Source: Bog-159 sp963707465 (GTDB taxonomy: Bacteria > Acidobacteriota > Terriglobia > Bryobacterales > Bryobacteraceae). Taken from it: 64,000 nt of DNA. Made by a program: the position numbers and the translations under genes. Below the pieces are notes generated by a model. It was not told where the DNA came from. It ran no database searches and saw nothing but the letters and a program-made list of their open reading frames with translations. The DNA lies in NCBI GenBank assembly GCA_963707465.1, contig CAVPQK010000015.1, positions 186,001-250,000 of the forward strand, given 5' to 3'. Within the stretch, counting starts at the first letter, position 1, and each line of letters starts with the position of its first letter. Shown here in pieces: positions 1 to 7,555 of this stretch.

Positions 1-1264
1 ACTCGATGGTGAAATCGGAGCCTGCCACGGCAACCGGCCTTCGCCGCCCGGAAGCATCCGGATCGCCCAGCGTCATTCGCTGGCAGGTCAGCAGCAGGCC
101 GCGCCCGTTTCTTTCCAGGCGCACCGGCCCGGCGAGAAGGTCGATGTGCACGCCCTCGGCTTCGGCCGCTTCCACTTCGTCCATGGCGCAGGGCATTTCC
201 TCACGTCCACGGCGATACAGGATTCGCAACTTGCTCGCGCCCAGCCGCACGGCGGAGCGGGCGCAGTCCATGGCGGTGTTGCCGCCGCCCACCACCACCA
301 CATCGCCGCCGACCGCGGGTGGGTTTCCGTTCGCGATGCGTTCCAGAAACTCGACACCCGCCAGCGCGTGTTCCTGGCCCTCGCAGCGGAGCCCCTGCGC
401 GCGTTGCGCCCCTATCGCCAGAAAGACCGCGTCGTGTTGCCCGCGCAACTCGGCGAGCGTGAAATCACGGCCCCACCGTGCGCCCATTTGGAACCGCGCG
501 CCGAGTTGCTCGATGCCGCCGATCTCCGCATCGAGCGCGTCCTTCGGCAAACGGTAGCCGGGTATGCCGTAGCGCAGCATGCCTCCCGGCTGGGGATGCG
601 CATCGAAAAGCGTGCAGGCGTGGCCCTTCCGCAGCAGATACCAGGCGGCGGCCAGTCCCGCCGGACCCGCGCCCACGATGGCCACAGACTTCCCCGTATA
701 GGGCGCGCGAGCCGGCGTGTATGGCGCTGCCGTTTCGAGATCGCGATCGGCGGCATAGCGATGCAGCGCGCCGATCGCCAGACCCTGGTCGAGATCGCAC
801 CGGCGACACCCTTCCTCGCACAGGCGCGGGCAAATTCGTCCCAGAGAACCGGGCAGCGCCAGGCGCTCGCCAATCACCTCGATAGCGTGGCGATGGTCAC
901 CGGTGGCGATGCCATACACGAAGCCGGGGATGTCGAGACCCGCCGGGCACCGGGCGGCGCAAGGCGCGACGCACTCCCCGGCATGGTCCGAAAGCAGCAG
1001 TTCCAGCGCCATTTTTCGGGCTTCGCGGATACCGGCGCTGTTGGTCGCGACCACCATGCCCTCGGCCACGGGCATCGCGCAGGCTGGCGACAATGTGCGC
1101 CGTCCTTCGATCTGCACAGCGCACACGAAGCACGACGCCGCGGGTTCGATGCCCGGCACGTGACACATGGTCGGAATGCGGATGCCCAGCCACTGCGCCG
1201 CGCGCAGCACCGTCGTGCCAGGTTCCACGCTCACCCGCCGGCCATCGATCGTGAGAGTAACCAT
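1..1264 (-). CDS. [2Fe-2S] plus GltD-like FAD/NAD(P) oxidoreductase, C-terminus beyond window
   Basis: About 421 residues are visible from ATG at 1264; the C-terminus lies outside the window. Residues 1 to about 80 form a plant-type [2Fe-2S] ferredoxin domain (cysteines in MCHVPG, SCFVCAV and SPACAMP), followed by a NuoG-like HAGECVAPC segment. A GltD-type region follows, with further Cys (RCPAG, ICPRLCEEGCRRC), an FAD-binding GAGPAGLAAAW motif and an NAD(P)-binding VVVGGGNTAMDCAR motif. This architecture is known from enzymes that pass electrons between NAD(P)H, flavin and iron-sulfur partners. It is the last visible gene of the operon, 3 bp after the NuoF-like gene, so it probably joins the same complex. 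The family is clear; substrate and partner are inferred. It is not glutamate synthase, since no large subunit is seen. Confidence 0.88.
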   Translation of the reverse strand, partial: MVTLTIDGRRVSVEPGTTVLRAAQWLGIRIPTMCHVPGIEPAASCFVCAVQIEGRRTLSPACAMPVAEGMVVATNSAGIREARKMALELLLSDHAGECVAPCAARCPAGLDIPGFVYGIATGDHRHAIEVIGERLALPGSLGRICPRLCEEGCRRCDLDQGLAIGALHRYAADRDLETAAPYTPARAPYTGKSVAIVGAGPAGLAAAWYLLRKGHACTLFDAHPQPGGMLRYGIPGYRLPKDALDAEIGGIEQLGARFQMGARWGRDFTLAELRGQHDAVFLAIGAQRAQGLRCEGQEHALAGVEFLERIANGNPPAVGGDVVVVGGGNTAMDCARSAVRLGASKLRILYRRGREEMPCAMDEVEAAEAEGVHIDLLAGPVRLERNGRGLLLTCQRMTLGDPDASGRRRPVAVAGSDFTIE

Positions 1265-1267
1265 CGC

Positions 1268-2953
1268 TTATATGACCTCGACGGCATCGTCCTGGCAAAC
1301 CTGCCGGCACATGTCGCAGCGGGTGCACAGCTGCTCATCCACTACGTGCTTTTCGTACGGGCGATAGGCAATGGCGCCCACCGGGCAGGCCTGCGCGCAC
1401 AAAGTGCAGCCGATGCAGTTGTCCGTCACCCGGTAGCGGATCAGCGCTGGGCAGCGGCCGGCCGGACAACGCTTCTCGTGCAAGTGGGCTTCGTACTCCT
1501 CGCGAAAATAGCGGAGCGTGGTAGCCACCGGGTTGGGCGCGGTCTGGCCCAGGCCGCAGAGGCTTCCGCGGCTGACATAATCGGCGAGCGTTTCCAGCTT
1601 TTCCAGGTCGTCGCGGCGGCCGTGGCCCTCGCAGAGCCGCTCCAGAATCTCCAGCATGCGTTTGGTGCCGATGCGGCAGAAGGTACACTTGCCGCAGGAT
1701 TCCGCCTGCGTGAATTTCAGGAAGAAGCGCGCGATATCCACCATGCAGTCGCGGTCGTCGAGCACCACCAGGCCGCCCGATCCCATGATGGCGCCGGTTT
1801 GAGCCAGCGCATCGTAATCGATGGGCGTGTCGGCGAGCCGCGCCGGGATGCATCCGCCCGATGGGCCTCCGAGTTGCACCGCCTTGAACTGCCGGCCGTT
1901 TTTGATGCCGCCTCCGATCTCCTCCACGACCTCGCGAATGGTGACCCCCATCGGCACTTCGACCAGGCCGCCGCGGTTGACCTTTCCCGCGAGCGCGAAG
2001 ACCTTGGTTCCGCGGCTGGTGGGTGTGCCGAAGGCGCCGAACGCGGCCGAGCCGTGGCGAATGATCCATGGCACACACGCGAGCGTTTCGACATTGTTGA
2101 TAATGGTGGGCTTGCCGCGGAAGCCATGTTCAACCGGATAGGGCGGCCGCAGGCGCGGCATACCGCGCTTTCCTTCCAGCGATTGGATCAGCGCGGTCTC
2201 CTCGCCGCAAACGAATGCGCCCGCGCCTTCGCGCACTTCCAGATGCAGCGAATCGAGGTATCCGCGGTCGCGCGCCTGCACAATTGCGGCGCGCACATGG
2301 CGCACCGCCAGCGGGTATTCGGCGCGGATATACAGGTAGCCCTCCGCCGCTCCAATGGCGTACGCCGCAATGGCCAGGCCTTCGAGCACGCGATGTGGGT
2401 CGGACTCCAGCACCGCGCGATCCATGAATGCGCCGGGGTCGCCTTCATCGCCGTTGCAAACCACGTATTTGACGGGGCCCGGCTGCGCGCGTCCCAGCGC
2501 CCATTTCCGGCCCGTGGGGAAGCCCGCGCCGCCGCGCCCGCGCAGGCGGGATTCGGTAATGGCGGCGATCACCTGTTCGGGCGACAGTTCGCGGCGGCAG
2601 CGTTCCAGGGCGCGGTAGCCGTCGCGCGCCAGGTAATCGTCGATATTCAGCGGATCGATCTCGCCGCAATTCTCCAGCACGATGCGCTTCTGCTTTGTGG
2701 ACTGTGGGGCAGCCGCTCCGAGACGGCGTCTGCGCCCGATCATACGCGCGGTCTCCACGGTGACGTTGCTGTAAAAGGTAACGCGTCCGCCGGGCTCCAC
2801 GACTTGCACCAGCGGTTCCAGATAGCACATGCCGTTGCAGCCGACCGTCTTGACCTCAGCGTACTTTCGCAGAACATCGCGAACCGCTTCTGCGCCGCTG
2901 GCGACGCCGCACGATCCGAGTCCGATCCGGATTTCGACCGCGCCCCGCTTCAT
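1268..2953 (-). CDS. NuoF-like NADH-binding flavoprotein with C-terminal ferredoxin domain
   Basis: The protein has 561 aa from ATG at 2953, which overlaps the stop of the NuoE-like gene (ATGA). Residues 1-75 are a thioredoxin-like [2Fe-2S] domain (Cys15; CNGMC at 39-43). The 51-kDa core has the FMN site GRGGAGFPTGRKW (about 139-151), NGDEGDPGAFMDR (about 168-180) and the NADH-site GAFVCGEETALIQS. It then has the N3-type [4Fe-4S] motif CGKCTFC and two CxxCxxC clusters at the C-terminus (CIGCTLCAQAC, CTRCDMCRQVC). This order matches the NuoF-like subunits of NAD-linked hydrogenases and formate dehydrogenases (HndC/HydB type) rather than plain complex I. It should oxidise or reduce NAD(P)(H) on the cytoplasmic side. 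No hydrogenase or formate dehydrogenase subunit is visible in the window. Confidence 0.93.
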   Translation of the reverse strand: MKRGAVEIRIGLGSCGVASGAEAVRDVLRKYAEVKTVGCNGMCYLEPLVQVVEPGGRVTFYSNVTVETARMIGRRRRLGAAAPQSTKQKRIVLENCGEIDPLNIDDYLARDGYRALERCRRELSPEQVIAAITESRLRGRGGAGFPTGRKWALGRAQPGPVKYVVCNGDEGDPGAFMDRAVLESDPHRVLEGLAIAAYAIGAAEGYLYIRAEYPLAVRHVRAAIVQARDRGYLDSLHLEVREGAGAFVCGEETALIQSLEGKRGMPRLRPPYPVEHGFRGKPTIINNVETLACVPWIIRHGSAAFGAFGTPTSRGTKVFALAGKVNRGGLVEVPMGVTIREVVEEIGGGIKNGRQFKAVQLGGPSGGCIPARLADTPIDYDALAQTGAIMGSGGLVVLDDRDCMVDIARFFLKFTQAESCGKCTFCRIGTKRMLEILERLCEGHGRRDDLEKLETLADYVSRGSLCGLGQTAPNPVATTLRYFREEYEAHLHEKRCPAGRCPALIRYRVTDNCIGCTLCAQACPVGAIAYRPYEKHVVDEQLCTRCDMCRQVCQDDAVEVI

Positions 2954-3789
2954 ACCTGCTCGGTCTCCGCGACTTGCGCCAGGACGGCGGTGGCTGTCGA
3001 TGGGGTCAGCCTGCCAGTGGTCTGGCCGTCCAGGATCAGCACGGGGGCCAGGCTGCAGCAGCCCAGGCAGGCGACCTCGTCCACCGTGAACATGCGGGAT
3101 GGGTCGGTGTCCGCGCCTTCGGGGATCGCCAGGCAACGGCGCAACTCATCGGTAATCTGCCGCGCTCCCGCTACGTGACAGGCGGTGCCGTGACAGACGC
3201 GCACGGTGTGCTTGCCGGCCGGCGTATGCCGGAACTGGCCATAGAAGGAAGATGTGCCGGCCAGCTGCGCAGGCGTGATTCCGGTCAGGTGCGAGAGGCG
3301 GCGGATGGCTTCGTCGGGCAGGTAGCGATAGTGCTGTTGGATGGCCTGGAGGAATACAATGGCGTTTTCTTTGCTCGGTCCGTGCTTTTCCACCAGGCCG
3401 TCAATGAAGGCGAGATCTTCGGAGGGCGGGCTTAAGACCGCGCGGGGCTTGAGCCCCGCCGCCACAATCGAAGACCGGGGCAGCGATCCCCGCGCAGGCC
3501 AACGGGCCTGCCCCACAAGCCTTTTGGCGAAAGTGAGAAATAAACTAGCGGCCCCAATCAGCATCCACGCTACGGCATTGTCCCTGGATTTTCTGGCGCG
3601 GCGGGCGGCGGTGATGCGCTTCTGTTCGGCGGCCAATCTGGGGGAAGGAGTGACCTGATGTTGCAGACTCTTAATGAGCCTGTCGTCGCGCGGAGCCCGC
3701 CAGCTTGCCAGCCCATAATCGGCCAGCAGGATCGCCACGCACGCCACCACGGCTGCGCCTCCAACCCAAGCCCAGGTGCGCTCCGTCAT
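2950..3789 (-). CDS. Membrane-anchored NuoE-like [2Fe-2S] subunit
   Basis: The protein has 279 aa from ATG at 3789, which overlaps the stop of the upstream NapH-like gene. The C-terminal 155 residues are a NuoE/24-kDa thioredoxin-like [2Fe-2S] domain, with cluster ligands in CHGTAC and CLGCC and the LSHLTGITPAQLAGTSSFYGQF helix region (here split over residues beginning LSHLTG). Unlike ordinary NuoE, about 120 residues precede it. They contain two hydrophobic segments (about 9-24 and 72-88) and a basic stretch AARRARKSR, so the subunit is probably membrane-tethered with the cluster domain in the cytoplasm. Residues about 92-120 are encoded by an interspersed palindromic repeat, a sign of repeat insertion into a tolerant linker. 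It partners the NuoF-like protein encoded next. Confidence 0.88.
   Translation of the reverse strand: MTERTWAWVGGAAVVACVAILLADYGLASWRAPRDDRLIKSLQHQVTPSPRLAAEQKRITAARRARKSRDNAVAWMLIGAASLFLTFAKRLVGQARWPARGSLPRSSIVAAGLKPRAVLSPPSEDLAFIDGLVEKHGPSKENAIVFLQAIQQHYRYLPDEAIRRLSHLTGITPAQLAGTSSFYGQFRHTPAGKHTVRVCHGTACHVAGARQITDELRRCLAIPEGADTDPSRMFTVDEVACLGCCSLAPVLILDGQTTGRLTPSTATAVLAQVAETEQV
3430..3521. repeat. Interspersed double-palindrome repeat inside the NuoE-like gene
   Basis: Two adjacent palindromes: one around GGGGCTTGAGCCCC (about 3435-3465) and one around GCAGGCCAACGGGCCTGC (about 3502-3519). Relatives of the first lie at 4700-4730 and 20062-20103; relatives of the second lie at 48494-48576 and 58361-58403. 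Here the repeat is translated as part of the linker between the second membrane segment and the [2Fe-2S] domain. Confidence 0.65.
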
Positions 3790-4730
3790 GACAACTGCAC
3801 CAGTCTGTCGCGGGGGCATGAAGCGTAGCATCGCGCGCAATACAGGCAATTGCGCCGCACGGCCCGCATCTTCTCGATCGCGCCATAGGGGCAGGCGTCC
3901 GTACACAGCCCGCAATCCAGCTCCTTATTCGGCGTAATGGTGACTCCGCGGCGCGCCAGCCGCGTACACCAGGCCAGCAGGCCGCCGTAGGGACATAGAT
4001 ACCGGCAATACGGCCGTCCGATGAACATGCCCGCGACCAGGAAAGCGCCGCCGATCAGGAGCATGTGGGGCGCGCCGGTACGGCGGAAGAAGCCCACAAA
4101 CGGATCGAACCGGCAGATGACGAAGTCGCGCGCGGCCGCCGGCTTCAGGGCGAAAAAGAGGGCCAGCCCGAGATAGACGTACTTCAGCAGGCCAAGCGCG
4201 CGGTCGAGGCGCGGCGGCACCTGGAGCGGCTTCACCAGCACGAGTTCCTGAATCGCGCCCAGCGCGCACACGCCGCCGCAGAAAGCGCGCCCAAAGAACA
4301 CGGCCATGACCAGCGGCAGGAAGAAGGTAGCCGTCACGACCATGGGGACCGAGTACTGAGGGTCCGTCAGCGCTACCGCGACGTTTTGGATCGATCCGAT
4401 CGGGCAGACGCAGCCCTGGCGGTAGAAGCCGAAATAGGCCACCGAACCGATGGCCAGCGCGACCACGGATTTGCGGCTGCGCCGCTTGAGCACCAGCCAG
4501 GAAGAAATGCCAATGGCCGCTGCGAGCACCGCGACGTCCAGCACTTGCAGCCAGGAGCCGCGCGGCAAGGGCTTCTGGGTCGTGGGCGTTTTGTAGCCGC
4601 CGCCGATGGAGCGCTCCTGCGGCGCCGTATCGACGGGACGCTGATAGGGAATCGTCTGCGCGGATAGCGCGGTGGCAAGGAGTAACAGCGCTGCGACGGG
4701 GATAAAGCCCCGCGCGGGCTTAAGCCCCAT
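3786..4730 (-). CDS. NapH-like membrane polyferredoxin
   Basis: The protein has 314 aa from ATG at 4730 with a signal-like start (LLLLATALSAQ). Several membrane segments follow, interleaved with the NapH/NosR/CcoG-type cysteine motifs GCVCPIG, FCGGVCALG and YCRYLCPYG. Two C-terminal [4Fe-4S] motifs follow (CGLCTDACPYG and CLYCARCYASCP). NapH-type proteins take electrons from quinol and hand them to a NapG-type ferredoxin at the membrane. The gene overlaps its NapG-like partner upstream and the NuoE-like gene downstream, so translation is coupled. The first residues (MGLKPARG) fall inside a palindromic repeat, so the repeat seems to have supplied the start codon; an internal start is possible. 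Direction of electron flow is inferred. Confidence 0.88.
   Translation of the reverse strand: MGLKPARGFIPVAALLLLATALSAQTIPYQRPVDTAPQERSIGGGYKTPTTQKPLPRGSWLQVLDVAVLAAAIGISSWLVLKRRSRKSVVALAIGSVAYFGFYRQGCVCPIGSIQNVAVALTDPQYSVPMVVTATFFLPLVMAVFFGRAFCGGVCALGAIQELVLVKPLQVPPRLDRALGLLKYVYLGLALFFALKPAAARDFVICRFDPFVGFFRRTGAPHMLLIGGAFLVAGMFIGRPYCRYLCPYGGLLAWCTRLARRGVTITPNKELDCGLCTDACPYGAIEKMRAVRRNCLYCARCYASCPRDRLVQLS
4700..4730. repeat. Palindromic repeat overlapping the NapH-like start codon
   Basis: A GGGGCTTAAGCCC palindrome is followed by a GCGCGGGGCTTTATCCCC half-site on the minus strand. It is the same family as 3430-3465 and 20062-20103. It spans the end of the NapG-like gene and the first codons of the NapH-like gene. 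Confidence 0.6.
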
Positions 4731-5325
4731 TTTGCGACCCCAGAGCCTGCTCGACCGGAACCTGGATGAGAGCGCCCTTAGGGCACGCTTTCGAGATGGC
4801 GCAGCGGTTGCAATCCACGCAGCGGTTGTAGCGAACCCGCAGAGCAATCGAGCCGAGCCCCAGAGGTTCCTTGCACTGCATGACGCACTTACCGCAGCCG
4901 TCGCACTTTTCCTCGTCGATGACGTACTCATAGAAATTATTGGCGGGGTCGTCGGGATCGGCCTTGCCGATGGGCTTGCGCGTAATGGCATCGCGCGGAC
5001 ACAGTTTCTCGCTGGGCAGCCCGCGCTCGTCTACCGCGCTGGTGATGTTGAAGTAGGCCGGACAGATGTTGCAGCGGCCGCAGCGCGCCTGGTCGTTCAC
5101 CGCCCGCACGGCCGACAGCGCCACCACACACTCGGTGGTGCAGAGCCTGCAGGCTTCCACGCCCACCACCCCGAGCCGGCTGTTGAGGCAGCGCGCCGCA
5201 TCCACCTGCCAGACCACCTGCCCGTGCGCTTTCCGCACCAGGAATCCGGCGCCGCCGCCGAGGGTGGCGAGAACCGTCCCGCGGACGGCCTTGTGCCACA
5301 GATCCCTTCTGGTGAATTCGCTCAT
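4720..5325 (-). CDS. NapG-like Tat-exported 4x[4Fe-4S] ferredoxin
   Basis: The protein has 201 aa. It begins with a twin-arginine signal (TRRDLWHKAVRG, then a glycine-rich hydrophobic stretch ending near KAHGQ), so it is expected on the outer face of the cytoplasmic membrane. Cysteine clusters at CRLCTTEC, CGRCNICPAY, CDGCGKCVMQC and CVDCNRCAISKACP give four [4Fe-4S] sites in the NapG/NrfC-like pattern. The gene overlaps the NHL gene upstream (ATGA) and the NapH-like gene downstream by 11 bp, which makes the two an NapGH-type quinol-linked pair. No nitrate reductase (NapA/NapB) is present, so the external redox partner is unknown. Confidence 0.9.
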   Translation of the reverse strand: MSEFTRRDLWHKAVRGTVLATLGGGAGFLVRKAHGQVVWQVDAARCLNSRLGVVGVEACRLCTTECVVALSAVRAVNDQARCGRCNICPAYFNITSAVDERGLPSEKLCPRDAITRKPIGKADPDDPANNFYEYVIDEEKCDGCGKCVMQCKEPLGLGSIALRVRYNRCVDCNRCAISKACPKGALIQVPVEQALGSQNGA

Positions 5326-6140
5326 ACGGCCTCCGATTCGAAAACGAGGATCTCGAGTTTCACGGTATCGGCCACGTACACGCGCCCGCGCCGGTCCACC
5401 GCGACGCTCATGTTCTTACAGTTCTCATCGAAGACGCCGGCGATTACCGCCTCCAGTTCTCCGTTGAAGTTGTAGACCTTGGCGCGCGGACCGGCCTTCT
5501 CGGTGACGTAGATGCGATCGCGGACCGCTACGTTAGTCGGATTGCAGCAGCCTCCGAACCCGGCCGGATCGGTGCCGTGAAAACGCCCGATGTGACCCAG
5601 CAGTTCGCCCGCGGGCGTATATCGTTCCACGCGATGCTTGCCCGGGTTCGCCGCGTGGATGATGCCGTTCGCATCCACACCGAAATCCACCACGCCGTTC
5701 GGGATCAGAAAGCCGTTCAGCGGACGGTCCGTGCCGATGTTGTTGCGGAATTTGCCTCCGGAGTCGAAGCGCCGGATGGCGCGGCCCGCCGCGTCCCCGG
5801 CCAGCACATCGCCACCAGTGAAGCCGATGGCAGTCACACGAAACAATAGCGCCTCGTCGCGCCATGTGCGGAGGAGCCTGCCCGCGGCGTCGAAAATCTC
5901 AATCTGGCGGATCTGGCCGGCGTAGATCGCGCCATCGCCAGCCACCGCCACGGAGTGCACGGGTTGGGACGTCGACCATCTGCGCCGCACACGGCCGGTT
6001 GAATCGAAGACGGTGATCTGGGAGTCGTTGGCCGCGTAGATACTGCCGGCCGGGTCGAGCGCGATGCCGCGCAAAGAAGCGGCGAACTGGCCGGGCCCGG
6101 CGCCCTTGCCGCCGATGACTGCAACCTGCCGGTATTGCAT
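5322..6140 (-). CDS. NHL-repeat beta-propeller protein of the redox operon
   Basis: The protein has 272 aa with repeated NHL-type blades, for example GPGQFAASLRGIALDPAG, GSIYAAND and GRVYVADT. ATG at 6140 follows a good ribosome binding site (GAGGGGG). No signal peptide is evident, so it may be cytoplasmic or scaffold-like. It shares an ATGA junction with the NapG-like gene and lies 19 bp after the PQQ-type gene, placing it firmly in the operon. NHL propellers usually mediate protein contacts; a structural role in the redox complex is an inference. Confidence 0.8.
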   Translation of the reverse strand: MQYRQVAVIGGKGAGPGQFAASLRGIALDPAGSIYAANDSQITVFDSTGRVRRRWSTSQPVHSVAVAGDGAIYAGQIRQIEIFDAAGRLLRTWRDEALLFRVTAIGFTGGDVLAGDAAGRAIRRFDSGGKFRNNIGTDRPLNGFLIPNGVVDFGVDANGIIHAANPGKHRVERYTPAGELLGHIGRFHGTDPAGFGGCCNPTNVAVRDRIYVTEKAGPRAKVYNFNGELEAVIAGVFDENCKNMSVAVDRRGRVYVADTVKLEILVFESEAV

Positions 6141-6159
6141 CGCGAACCCCCTCTGTCCC

Positions 6160-7449
6160 TTACCCTCGAAGATCGAGGCAGATCATTTTGTTCAGGTCCC
6201 GCAGGACCAGCTTGCCATCCGACAACGCCATGGGCGCCCAGACTTCCTGCCCCGCGAGCACCTGCGCGCTGGCGATCTCGTTATACGCCGTGGCGCTCGC
6301 CTCGATCAGCCGCAGCGTGCCGCTGTTGCCATCCATCACCAGAAACATGCCGTCGGCCAGCATGAAGCTGCCCAAGCCGAACGACGCCTTCCCGTCGCTC
6401 GACCAGACCTCCTTACCATCGAAATCCAGGCAGGTGAACAGGCCGCGCTTTTTTTTGCCCACCGCGAACAGATGGCTTTTGTGCACGATCGGTGTATGCA
6501 CTTCGGAATTCCATTCATTGTTCTTCAGGTCGAAGAGGCACTCCGTTTTGAAAGCCACGCCGTCGTGCCGCACGCGGATCATGACGCTGCCCGCGTCGTA
6601 ACTGGCGGTCATGAAGACCCGCTCCTGGTCCACAGCGATGGGCGATGGCGCCACCGCCACGTTGAACTTGCGCGGAAATTCCCACAACAGCTTGCCGTCG
6701 GCGGCCGCCACTCCCAGCGGGCCTTGTAGCGTTCCGTACAGATATTGCCGCACTCCACCCAGCACGGCCGGCATGACCGACGAGTGCGTCATCACCACGT
6801 GGTTGGGGTTCGGCGTGCGCCAGATTTCTTTGCCGGTAGGCTTATCGAGCGCTACCAGAATGGCCGCGCCGCCGGTGGCCACGACGATGCGGCCGCCTTC
6901 CTGTAGGGGACATTGCCCGTTGTACCAGGAGGGGATGCTTGCCTGGTACTCGGTGACCAGATTCTTGCGCCAGATTTCTTTGCCGGTCTTGGCGTCCAGG
7001 CAGTGGAGCACGGCTTTGGGGTCGAGAGAGCAGACGAACCGGCTGTCCACCGCCGGGATGGTACGGGTGATGGCGTGATTCGGCCGAATTTCGCGCGGCT
7101 CGCGAAACTGCCAGATCAGCTCGCCCGCGTCGAGCGACCGGCAGTTAATCGACCATTCGGACTTGGCTTCGTCGTAGTCGTGATGATAAACGCGGCCGGC
7201 CACGATGGCGGCGCCGGCATAGCCCTCGGCGACGGGGACCGACCAGAGACGCTTCGGCCCGGCTGCCGGCCATTTGCGTAAGAGGCCGGTTTCCTTGGAG
7301 ACACCGTTCCGATCTGGCCCGCGAAACTGCGGCCAGCCCGACCCGTGAGTTGGGGGCAGCCCGGCGGCCACCGCGGCCGATCCCACGCTCATGATAAAAG
7401 CGCGCCGGGTATACGTCGAGACGTCTCTTAGGCTGTCGAGAAGTACCAC
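6160..7449 (-). CDS. PQQ-type (BamB-like) propeller protein, first gene of the redox operon
   Basis: The protein has 429 aa from a GTG at 7449. The reading frame stays open to 7539, so the start is uncertain. GTG 7449 is chosen because it leaves a compact twin-arginine signal (YTRRAFIMSVGSAAVAAG). The mature part starts WPQFRGPDRNGVS, the usual entry to outer-membrane-assembly/PQQ-like propellers, with repeated blades such as GKEIWRKNLV and GKEIWRTPN. Such proteins are exported; true PQQ binding cannot be judged. It is 19 bp from the NHL gene and likely cotranscribed. The upstream region holds a palindromic operator-like site at 7464-7477. Confidence 0.8.
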   Translation of the reverse strand: MVLLDSLRDVSTYTRRAFIMSVGSAAVAAGLPPTHGSGWPQFRGPDRNGVSKETGLLRKWPAAGPKRLWSVPVAEGYAGAAIVAGRVYHHDYDEAKSEWSINCRSLDAGELIWQFREPREIRPNHAITRTIPAVDSRFVCSLDPKAVLHCLDAKTGKEIWRKNLVTEYQASIPSWYNGQCPLQEGGRIVVATGGAAILVALDKPTGKEIWRTPNPNHVVMTHSSVMPAVLGGVRQYLYGTLQGPLGVAAADGKLLWEFPRKFNVAVAPSPIAVDQERVFMTASYDAGSVMIRVRHDGVAFKTECLFDLKNNEWNSEVHTPIVHKSHLFAVGKKKRGLFTCLDFDGKEVWSSDGKASFGLGSFMLADGMFLVMDGNSGTLRLIEASATAYNEIASAQVLAGQEVWAPMALSDGKLVLRDLNKMICLDLRG

Positions 7450-7463
7450 ACCATGTAGTATAT

Positions 7464-7477
7464 CTCGATATAACGAG
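7464..7477. promoter_or_regulatory. Operator-like palindrome CTCG-ATATAA-CGAG
   Basis: A perfect 4-bp-arm palindrome lies in an AT-rich stretch (about 7455-7495) between the divergent PQQ-type and DUF362 genes. ATAT/CTCG/CGAG composition resembles operators of PadR-type repressors, but assignment to a regulator is a guess. It is well placed to control the whole 7-gene redox operon. Confidence 0.35.
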
Positions 7478-7555
7478 TTTAAGGTACTATAGCTGTTTAT
7501 CCCGGAATGTTGGGAGTTGGTCCTTGCCAAGATGACCATTGGAGGACACTTGAAG

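Noticed and set aside
146..3178. 1010-aa plus-strand open frame
   Set aside because: Shadow of the GltD-like and NuoF-like genes on the other strand; His/Arg/Ala-rich product without domains.
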